DNA of 64,000 bases, from positions 1-64,000 of the forward strand of contig JAFLVK010000002.1 of the NCBI GenBank assembly GCA_022508345.1, given 5' to 3'. The notes beneath the pieces are model-generated. The model searched no databases and was not told the DNA's origin. It saw only the letters and a list, made by a program, of their open reading frames with translations. Both the position numbers and the translations under genes were made by a program. Below, piece by piece: positions 18,301-24,145 of this stretch. Origin of the DNA: Clostridiales bacterium (GTDB lineage: Bacteria > Bacillota > Clostridia > Christensenellales > CAG-314). The stretch's first letter is position 1. Each line of letters opens with the position of its first letter.

Positions 18301-19104
18301 GGTGCAATTTGATATTGTGCAATCATACATGTTAACTGTGCCTGCTGCATTAACACCGGTATTAGTGCAACCTGATATCGTGTTTCTCGTCAATTCCGCA
18401 GTGACATATGATGATGCCGTCTGGATGCCAGTAGCGCCACCGGATATTTGACAATCAGTCATTGTCAAAACCCTATTAATGTTTTTACTGTAGATATATA
18501 CGCCATTAGCACAAGAAATGGATGTCTTGCTAATTGTAAGATCACATGCGTAACTAGCATTTGTATATATGCCCCAAGATTTACAGGATATATCAACATT
18601 ACTTATTACGACATTAGCGTTAGCGTTTGCAATGACACCAGTTGATCCACCGGAAATTATGCCGGTACCTCTGCTACTTGTTAGCGTAAAGTTAATAGCA
18701 TCTGCGTTGGTATTGGTTACTGTAATCACATCCTTACCGGCAACCCCTGTGAGTGTGAAGCCGTTCAAGTCCAACGTGATACTCTTGTTGATTGTAACCG
18801 TTGCGGTAAGCTCGATGTCTCCTTCAATCTGAACCGTTTCGCCATCCTCAGCGTCACCTATGGCTGCATTGAGTCGTGACTCGGTGTTGATTAGCAAGGC
18901 TGCTGGCATGATGCCGTACTCGCCCGAGTTGTCTTCTGCAGGAAGTTCGTCAACAGAGACGATAGGTTCCGCGAACACTTCTTCAGCAGCTGTTGCCACT
19001 TGAAGTGAACTTGCAAGAGCTACAGATACAACCATGCACAGTGCAAGTACTGCAATCACTATTGCTGTCAATATTGATTTTTTCGTCATAAGGTTGGATT
19101 TCAT
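12394..19104 (-). CDS. Giant modular surface protein B2 (2236 aa), same architecture as B1
   Basis: Signal peptide MKSNLMTKKSILTAIVIAVLALCMVVSVALASS nearly identical to B1; long beta-helix (SGGTISGNSANNGGGVYLDGG...); CxxC/H repeats; DUF1542-like helices; C-terminus FGVAAVSLSAQALLVLVAFLIIRRKTRLA; RBS ggagagg. Confidence 0.93.
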   Translation of the reverse strand: MKSNLMTKKSILTAIVIAVLALCMVVSVALASSLQVATAAEEVFAEPIVSVDELPAEDNSGEYGIMPAALLINTESRLNAAIGDAEDGETVQIEGDIELTATVTINKSITLDLNGFTLTGVAGKDVITVTNTNADAINFTLTSSRGTGIISGGSTGVIANANANVVISNVDISCKSWGIYTNASYACDLTISKTSISCANGVYIYSKNINRVLTMTDCQISGGATGIQTASSYVTAELTRNTISGCTNTGVNAAGTVNMYDCTISNCTQYGINTTGTFTVYSSTISGCTKIGVNATGTVYMYSGTISGCGVGVSVKGAFYMSDGTITENTGNGVSVEGPFEMTNGTISNNGGRGVVITGNSITIRSTSNGMSGSNNRKWTTAPVIGEPTKCVLTNGNITGNIGGGVQLNSQVDFEMSGGVISGNGSSKVNGGGVYVSSTFFSKAAQYDPEYGNGSYSVTIPGGCAFGVASLNMSGGTISGNSANNGGGVYLDGGILNLNGGAISGNSATTNGGGVFAIGMTKTYSNVPYDNSKLDSAAGQGAKLNMANGTISGNTAMYGGGVYLTGRTDTYYYSFSQPAQYFGAGSAIDMSGGSITGNTALYGGGMYQASVTSSNSYSSATGRGSISLSGTPVVKGNGYGSVAENIYLISAMTLGEFSVGANIGVTYSSSNAFTIGTASDTEYVKYFHSDESKKCISLSGKNLVLQPHKLDPNTGLCTYCSENSSMPGHSGGSEHEYTYVPEIPATCKSAGIKAYYLCSICGGAFDENYIRIASLGSWLTTEGEGKIAKLPHTLSMTSITWGESIEDLTVSLKCSVCNEIIVLKHGDNGLAVQLDDSQEVTCDVAGYNDYTVTINYEEFTNTQQHRYDVAAIGHNYTGDWHEDGMGGHYQECENDPEHHSPLQPHKFGELDDENMYTCEECGFKTSHTEHKWQIKEDGWHWGDSIDELTVTIECSECHTTIELTDGNGLTASMKDSKNADCVNGGYSKYSVTVDYEGVSDTQEHTYTLNALGHDFNGVTPEWSWTFDGTRDSAKATATFKCNTCGHEIVYSGEQVQITRQEQSAASCEENSTAKYVASVTFAEDGNKQYFNDSEVYTEADTATGHSWGRWDSNDAQHWQVCDNDCGITYPVDHKWTETWNWGENEADLTRLTLTIHCDECGKDHVFNFAELNPQQGDRVEPSCKDGSVTYTATVEFGGQTFTQEHKYTIAATGKHAWELQGWTWAEDVSDVDKQHVYATFRCSACETEKTVYASEITDLYREAAKCEQDGKVKFQATVELDGQSYQDSSEEYVLAQTGHKWANDWQTDENSHWHICENAGCEERQSFTHEWTEKWTWGEKIEDLTLAIHCEECDKNVTFTKEQFNNVQDGEYVAPTCKEGSHSYTATVTYGDKTFTQEYTYILEAIGHDYEGVEPEWSWSFDGTTATATATFKCKYGCGEDIVYEGEQVRIERKQQTAATCEKDSTATFTATVTFAEDGDKVYTDNSKVYTEANTATGHKWSDWQSDENNHWHVCENAECEEKETFAHEWTETWTWGEQEEDKDNLTLAIHCDICNKDHVFNHGKLNIQEQTESRVEPSCNTGRAIYTASVQYGNNTFTSEHTYEIPATGVHNWELQSWNWPAAYADEIEVTATIRCSQCGKVETITAEVTEVVGSRENPKCEVTGKVSFTARATADNSQSFEAEAHAYVIPAKGHATLEKTDKVAPTCTKKGREAYWTCPDCDKHFKDEKGTQAVTNLADLDLDKVPHTVTKWEQDGANGHKGQCDVCAEQVTEQHSFVNGVCSACGYVDQKYLDDAKQQAKDELQKKADEAKKGQDNPGIVDRIEQDLAKAEEAIDKATTPEEVEQAKKAGEKAIDDAELNYTKDQAKKDLEQRGEEAKGEIDRMPGLTDEEKKAAQDEIDQKLEEANKTIDDARTVDDVKDVVDQTEKDIGGIVDDADEKSHENSEDGDKTPTLKEEKSAAKDALDDAANAKKDEINQRNDLTDEEKKDITDRIDQELDKAKGEVDKALNSEQVAKAVQDGLKNIEDAELNVAKDKAKEELEKKAQDAKDAIDSMPGLTDEEKQAAKDAIDEALKNAKKAVDDAETLEDVKKAEDEGMGSIVDVVDKADEATGGTLKDAKDKALEDLENSKKEAEDKIKKDPKLSDEEKEKRLGELEREYEDAKKKVEQAVTPEEAKQAAENGVNNMGSVVSDLSDGTNDFPIDFGVAAVSLSAQALLVLVAFLIIRRKTRLA

Positions 19105-19504
19105 TTTTTCCTCTCCAATTATTCCTTATCCTTCAATCGGGTTTTCCCCGGTAAAAGGTGTTCGCCTCCACCCTCCTGCGTCTCCTGTCCTGCCCTGCTT
19201 TTCAAGCTGTGGCTAACTTACGCAACCGAACCAAGGGTTGTTCATCAATCAATTTTGTCTTGTTGCGAGCATGCGCGATACGCTAAATTCTATGTCGCGC
19301 GCGACTCGTTTACGACCCAACTATAGCACCAAAATTAACCTGTGTCAAGTTTTTTTTGAAAATTTTTGAAATTTTTTGTAAATTTTTAAAAAAATCGCAC
19401 TCAGGTTGCAATTTTTAGGGGTCAAACCCAAAAAACTCCAGTCAGGTTACGTTTTGTCACACCACTAAGATATGCAAAAATGTCACCTGAGGTGCAAAAA
19501 TCTC

Positions 19505-19785
19505 ACCTCAACGCGCAAGCGCGCACACAGGCACGTAACTCACATGCGTACACATTCGCGCATATACACACGCACCTGCACACGCACATATACGCCCGCA
19601 TATAACGACCCACAAGCCCACCGCAAAAAAAATTTTCAAAAAAATATTTTTTTTTCGGAGCATCCACCACACGTACCCACACATGGGTACACATTCGCGC
19701 GCACGCGTATATAAGCGCACAAATACACACGGGCGTACTCGCATGCGCATTCGTACATGCACATATGTACGCAAGCCCGCCATTT
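19505..19785. repeat. Low-complexity, largely alternating purine-pyrimidine (CG/CA/TA) DNA with an A/T-tract centre
   Basis: e.g. cgcgcacacaggcacg, cgcgcatatacacacgcac, cgcgcgcacgcgtatata; gtacacattcgcgc occurs twice (~19547, ~19689). Confidence 0.75.
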
Positions 19786-19930
19786 CGCCCACAGCAGCCG
19801 TTTCAACCTCAACCGACTTCGCGTACACATGACATTGCCCGCAAGCCTCACAGCCCAATCTGCGGGCTCATGGCGCACATCTGCCTCTCCCCTTACATCT
19901 CCGAACAGTCGTCAACCCCGAAACACAAAA

Positions 19931-19953
19931 GGCGCTCCTCACGTAGGAACGCC
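19931..19953 (-). terminator. Candidate intrinsic terminator
   Basis: Minus strand GGCGTTCCT-acgtg-AGGAGCGCC-TTTTGTG. Confidence 0.6.
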
Positions 19954-20292
19954 CACTTACAACCGAAATCAACTATCACGCAGTCACCAATAGCCTCACG
20001 CAGCTACCATAGCTCACCTCACAAACGAAACAACAAATGTCCCACTTACACAACCACCCAAAGCCTCTACTATGCAAGGGGAGTTGCCGCAGCAACAAGG
20101 CGGAGGGCTGCCACCATCAATTCGCACCCTGCAAAAATATTGATAGAACTTTCTCTTCGGAACAACAGTCACATAGCCCCTAAAGCGTCTACTATAGCTT
20201 CCCTCGTAAACAGTACAACAAACGACTCTATTTACACAACCACCAAAGTAACACCTTGCACAACTTGCCAATATTCTTATACCATTCAAAAA

Positions 20293-20429
20293 TCGCACCC
20301 CAAGTGACGGGAACGCTAATTGCAAAATAGTGCAATGGGGCTAAAAAACACATAAAAATAACCCCATATGGGGCATTTTTGGCTATTTATAGTATTTTTT
20401 GCGATAAGTATTGACCACTTGGGGTGCGA
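20293..20429. repeat. 14-bp perfect inverted repeat bracketing ~109 bp
   Basis: tcgcaccccaagtg at 20293-20306 and cacttggggtgcga at 20416-20429. Confidence 0.85.
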
Positions 20430-20449
20430 AAAATAAAGGCGAAAAATTT

Positions 20450-21199
20450 CTATATATCCTTGAGGAAATTGTACTTCTCCAGCTGCTTCAAACTGTCCTG
20501 CCAATGCGGCAAAGCGTTGGATATAAAGTTCCAAAATTTGTCGTCATGTATCGGGTGAGTAAAGTGAGCAAAGGCATGCGCGATCAAATACATTCGCAAG
20601 TTCTGCGGCAGCTGCACTATCCTGAAATCAAAACACAAAACACGCTGCGCCGCCATCGAACACTTAAGCCAAGATTGCCCAACATCACGGAACTCTATCT
20701 TGGCAGGACACAGCGATACATTACTTCCGAAGTTTGCTATCTCCACCGACACGTACAGCTGCGCAATTTTCTTGAGGTAGTTCTTTATCGCCTTTAGTCG
20801 CGCCTCACGGCTTTGACAATACTTCTCGTTGATGTACAGCACGTTTCCGTCCAGGTAGGTTTTGGCGCTAACGCTCGAGGCTACACTTATCACATCGCCC
20901 ATGATTACCGTTTTTCTCCCATTGAATATATCGCCCTTTAATGAGCTCTCCTTGCCCGATGTGCCGGAACGCGTTGTTCTCTTCTTCTCATGCTTTACGG
21001 GCTCCTCAGCGCTATTACGGGCTTCAGCATGCGTTGCAACCGCCTCCTGCTTGCGTTGCCTTATCCAGTCGGCATTCTGTTCTATTATTTGTCGCAGCTT
21101 TCTGTTTGACACAAAGCAATTAGCTACAACTTTTAGCACACCATCTTCATATCGCATTTTTATAACATTTTTCAGCGTTCGCTCTACCTGCACTCTCAT
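20450..21199 (-). CDS. YgjP/DUF45-like metallopeptidase-fold protein, probably lacking the catalytic Glu
   Basis: Arrangement LIAHAFAHFTHPIHDDKFWNFIS resembles the H-E-x-x-H...H..FW signature of YgjP-like proteins, but reads HAFAH (cat gcc ttt gct cac). Confidence 0.7.
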   Translation of the reverse strand: MRVQVERTLKNVIKMRYEDGVLKVVANCFVSNRKLRQIIEQNADWIRQRKQEAVATHAEARNSAEEPVKHEKKRTTRSGTSGKESSLKGDIFNGRKTVIMGDVISVASSVSAKTYLDGNVLYINEKYCQSREARLKAIKNYLKKIAQLYVSVEIANFGSNVSLCPAKIEFRDVGQSWLKCSMAAQRVLCFDFRIVQLPQNLRMYLIAHAFAHFTHPIHDDKFWNFISNALPHWQDSLKQLEKYNFLKDI

Positions 21200-21419
21200 A
21201 AGCAGGTTATACCACTACAGCAACCGCCACATTTGCCTTTATTTACAATTTGACGGAATATAATGTCAAATTTGAATTTATGTATATTTATGCAAAGTTT
21301 ATGCATAATGTTTAATTTTACTAAACTTTTCATTTTTTGTTATATTTATTATAAATATTGTATATTATATTGACATTTTTTGACATTTATTTTAAAATAG
21401 TATCAAAGGAGGAGTAAAT

Positions 21420-22868
21420 ATGAGCGGTGATTTCACCTTTTTGAAAGGTAATATAGAAACAATCATTCTGTGCGCCCTGTACAAGGAGCCTACTTACGGC
21501 TACGAAATTGCAAAAGAAATCAAAGAACGCACCGGTAATAAATACGAAATCAAGCAACCTACGCTTTACTCCTATCTCAAACGCTTGGAAGAGGACGACC
21601 TTATCGTGTCCTACTGGGGCGAGACGTCAAACGGCGGTCGCCGTCGCTACTACGCGCTTACCAAGACAGGCAGGGCTAACTGCGAGCACTTCATTTCCGA
21701 GTGGCAATATCAACGCACCGTTTTGAGCGAGTTGGTTGATGGCACTGCGAACGGAACGGAAATAACTCAAGACGAAGCCACTCCGCTTTTTGGACGCCGA
21801 ACCAGGCGCACCAAGAAAAAGGAATATCAAACGGAGCTTGACGAACAGGACGAAATTGCACGTCGCTTGAGCGAGCTAACGGGCACGACTTTCGAACAGG
21901 AAGCCGAATCGGACTCTATTGTCGAAGAAACTGTTGCCGACACTCCTGCCGAAAGCGAGGAACCGTTTGTTGGCGTTCAGGAATCTATCAACTTCGAAGA
22001 GAACACTGCCGATGACGTTGTGGAACAGCAAGAACAGGAACCCACTGTCATTGAGCGCATCATCTACGTTGACCGGCCCATTTATATAGAAAAAACCATC
22101 GTCAACGAAGAAAAAGTTGCAGAAATCGCACCCCAGGTCGACCAAAAACCCGAAGAAGACCCACTTGCACGCTTCGAAACAAACCAGGACAACCCCGAAG
22201 ATTTCATCCAGGCATTTGACGAACGCGCGCGTGAAGTATCTGCTACTGAGCCACACACCGAGGGCGAAAATTACCAACACGTATTGATGGGTGTCATTGG
22301 CGAACAGCTGGACGGCATGGATCAGATAAACACTGACCCAGCCACAACAATGTACTACGAGGACCACCATGCAGCCCTTGAGGACGTTGCTGATAGCTTG
22401 GCAAAGGAAGGCATTCGCCTGCGCATTTACAATCACGCTACCGCAGCCTACAAATCAAAGACGCTCATTCCTTTTGCCAAGGTGCTGTGTCAAACTTCAT
22501 GGCTAACGTACGCTATCGGTTTTATTATATTTGGCGTGCTGGCACTGACCTCTATCGCACTGAGCAACTGGGTACCGTTTGTAATCACACTTGCTGTGCT
22601 GCTTATTGTACCGATAGGTTTTACTGTGTACGCGATACTCGACCCCACACGCAAAGAAAAGCCAATATTCAATTTCCGAATAGCAATTATTGTCGCAAGC
22701 GTTATTTGTGTGATAATTGTTTTGGCGGCTGTTGGCTTTAGTGCTATCGGCAATATGGAATTTTCCGATTACGTTGCCGCGTCCAAGCAGATTCTTATCC
22801 CCACCGGTATCGCTGTTCTGATACCTGCAGGAGTTGCCATTTACTACTGCTTGTACAAACAATACTAA
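21420..22868 (+). CDS. PadR-family HTH regulator fused to an acidic linker and a C-terminal four-TM domain
   Basis: N-terminus LKGNIETIILCALYKEPTYGYEIAKEIKERTG..YEIKQPTLYSYLKRLEEDDLIVSYWGETSNGGRRRYYALTKTG is canonical PadR; four hydrophobic segments at the C-terminus; RBS aaaggagg. Confidence 0.88.
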   Translation: MSGDFTFLKGNIETIILCALYKEPTYGYEIAKEIKERTGNKYEIKQPTLYSYLKRLEEDDLIVSYWGETSNGGRRRYYALTKTGRANCEHFISEWQYQRTVLSELVDGTANGTEITQDEATPLFGRRTRRTKKKEYQTELDEQDEIARRLSELTGTTFEQEAESDSIVEETVADTPAESEEPFVGVQESINFEENTADDVVEQQEQEPTVIERIIYVDRPIYIEKTIVNEEKVAEIAPQVDQKPEEDPLARFETNQDNPEDFIQAFDERAREVSATEPHTEGENYQHVLMGVIGEQLDGMDQINTDPATTMYYEDHHAALEDVADSLAKEGIRLRIYNHATAAYKSKTLIPFAKVLCQTSWLTYAIGFIIFGVLALTSIALSNWVPFVITLAVLLIVPIGFTVYAILDPTRKEKPIFNFRIAIIVASVICVIIVLAAVGFSAIGNMEFSDYVAASKQILIPTGIAVLIPAGVAIYYCLYKQY

Positions 22869-22890
22869 AAAACATTTACTAAAGATAAAG

Positions 22891-22930
22891 GGAAGATACT
22901 ACTCCTACTAGTATCTTCCTAAATTTTTTT
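22891..22930 (+). terminator. Intrinsic terminator of the padR-like gene
   Basis: GGAAGATACTA-ctcctac-TAGTATCTTCC-taaattttttt. Confidence 0.9.
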
Positions 22931-23053
22931 ATTTGGTAATTTTGAGCGTTTTCAAAACTATTCGTAAAAAAAATTTTTAAACGAATAGATTTCCAAATAT
23001 AGATAATACTAACACTGTACCAAAGAAAAGGTATAGATATACTAATGACAAAA

Positions 23054-23092
23054 GGAAGGTACTTCTCCTACAGTACCTTCCTCATTTTTTTT
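23054..23092 (+). terminator. Second, similar hairpin (possibly bidirectional terminator)
   Basis: GGAAGGTACT-tctcctac-AGTACCTTCC-tcatttttttt. Confidence 0.8.
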
Positions 23093-23427
23093 GCAGGGGA
23101 GACGCGATTCGTAAGGAGTACGCAAGTCGGTTGTCGTTGAATGTTAAACACTACGACGGAATAGGGATTGTTACACGCAGTGTTAATCCCGTCACACGCC
23201 AACCGAGGTTGCGTGTTCGCCCCACCGTATGAAGCCAATAAAAAAATACGCCGAAAATTCTTTCAGCGTAATTGGCAGGGGAGACGCGATTCGTAAGGAG
23301 TGCGCAAGTCGGTTGTCGTTGAATGTTAAACACCACGACGGAATAGGGATTGTTACACGCAGTGTCAATCCCGTCACACGCCAACCGAGGTTGCGTGTTC
23401 GCCCCGTTGCATGAAGCCAATAAAAAA

Positions 23428-23451
23428 TACGCCGAAAATTCTTTCAGCGTA
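23428..23451 (-). terminator. Intrinsic terminator of tRNA-Trp
   Basis: Minus strand TACGCTGAAA-gaa-TTTTCGGCGTA-TTTTTT. Confidence 0.8.
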
Positions 23452-23453
23452 AT

Positions 23454-23528
23454 TGGCAGGGGAGACGCGATTCGAACACGCAACCGACGGTTTTGGAGAC
23501 CGTTGCTCTACCGTTGAGCCACTCCCCT
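23454..23528 (-). tRNA. tRNA-Trp (CCA), with encoded CCA end
   Basis: AGGGGAGTGGCTCAACGGTAGAGCAACGGTCTCCAAAACCGTCGGTTGCGTGTTCGAATCGCGTCTCCCCTGCCA; anticodon loop ctCCAaa. Confidence 0.95.
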
Positions 23529-23635
23529 AAATTGTAATTTTTGCTGCAAAACATTTGCAACTTTATGTACTTTAATATTATAATGTAAAGGACATTTAAT
23601 GTCAAACAATTACAGCAAAATAAGTTGAGTAAAAT

Positions 23636-24094
23636 ATGAAGAAAGTTACAATATACACCGACGGCGCATGCTCCGGCAACCCCGGCATTGGCGGATGGGC
23701 TGCCGTATTGATGTACAACGGCGTAAAAAAGGAAATAAGCGGCTACGACAAAAGCACCACCAACAACCGCATGGAGCTTTTTGCAGTGATACAGGCACTA
23801 CGCTGCCTCAACCAAAACTGCGATGTCGACATTTGTACCGACTCTCAATACATTGCTGATGCGTTCAACAAAGACTGGTTGACCGCATGGCAAAAAAGCG
23901 GGTGGAAAACTTCCGGCAAAAACGAGGTCAAAAATATTGACCTGTGGAAAGCACTACTCTACGAAGTGAACAAGCACAAGGTGCAGTTTGTAAAGGTAAA
24001 GGGGCACGCTGACGTGGAACTGAACGAGCGTTGCGACACACTAGCGCGCGGAGAAGTTGACCGCTACAAGAAAATTATTGAAGAAAACAGCTAA
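23636..24094 (+). CDS. rnhA: Ribonuclease HI
   Basis: IYTDGACSGNPGIGGWAAVL...NRMELFAVIQAL...CTDSQYIADAFN...VKGHADVELNERCDTLA. Confidence 0.95.
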   Translation: MKKVTIYTDGACSGNPGIGGWAAVLMYNGVKKEISGYDKSTTNNRMELFAVIQALRCLNQNCDVDICTDSQYIADAFNKDWLTAWQKSGWKTSGKNEVKNIDLWKALLYEVNKHKVQFVKVKGHADVELNERCDTLARGEVDRYKKIIEENS

Positions 24095-24100
24095 AGAAAA

Positions 24101-24127
24101 GTAGGAGCTTGCACTCCTACTTTTTTA
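24101..24127 (+). terminator. Intrinsic terminator of rnhA
   Basis: GTAGGAG-cttgca-CTCCTAC-TTTTTT. Confidence 0.85.
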
Positions 24128-24145
24128 TTTCAGCTTTTATTTGTG

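Larger units (their letters stand above)
23095..23528 (-). repeat. ~182-bp direct tandem repeat, each unit beginning with the 3' end of the tRNA-Trp gene
   Basis: aggggagacgcgattcg recurs at 23095, 23277 and 23458 (periods 182 and 181). The intervening sequence is nearly identical between the two full units; the third copy is the intact tRNA gene. Confidence 0.92.

Noticed and set aside
12503-18832. Plus-strand ORFs opposite B2 (e.g. 12904..13752, 13903..15129 of 408 aa)
   Set aside because: Same antisense artefact; composition mirrors the DUF1542-like and Cys/His repeats on the other strand.
755-19104. Sortase anchoring of B1/B2
   Set aside because: No LPxTG-like motif before the C-terminal hydrophobic segment by eye; the ends look like plain TM anchors with short basic tails.
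19472-20325. Overlapping ORFs on both strands (116 aa, 180 aa, 103 aa etc.)
   Set aside because: Low-complexity translation of alternating purine-pyrimidine DNA or of an orphan non-coding region; all frames stay open equally and there is no RBS.
20450-23092. Defence island or prophage around the YgjP-like and padR genes
   Set aside because: No integrase, restriction, toxin-antitoxin or phage structural genes visible; only the tRNA-Trp repeat hints at integration.
23151-23483. 110-aa minus-strand ORF and its shorter relatives within the tRNA-Trp repeats
   Set aside because: Generated by the 182-bp repeat units, reads through tRNA sequence and terminator hairpins; not a plausible protein.
23095-23528. 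Possible CRISPR array because of regular direct repeats
   Set aside because: Only two and a bit units, 182-bp period, whole unit conserved with no variable spacers; explained by tRNA 3'-end repetition. No cas genes seen.
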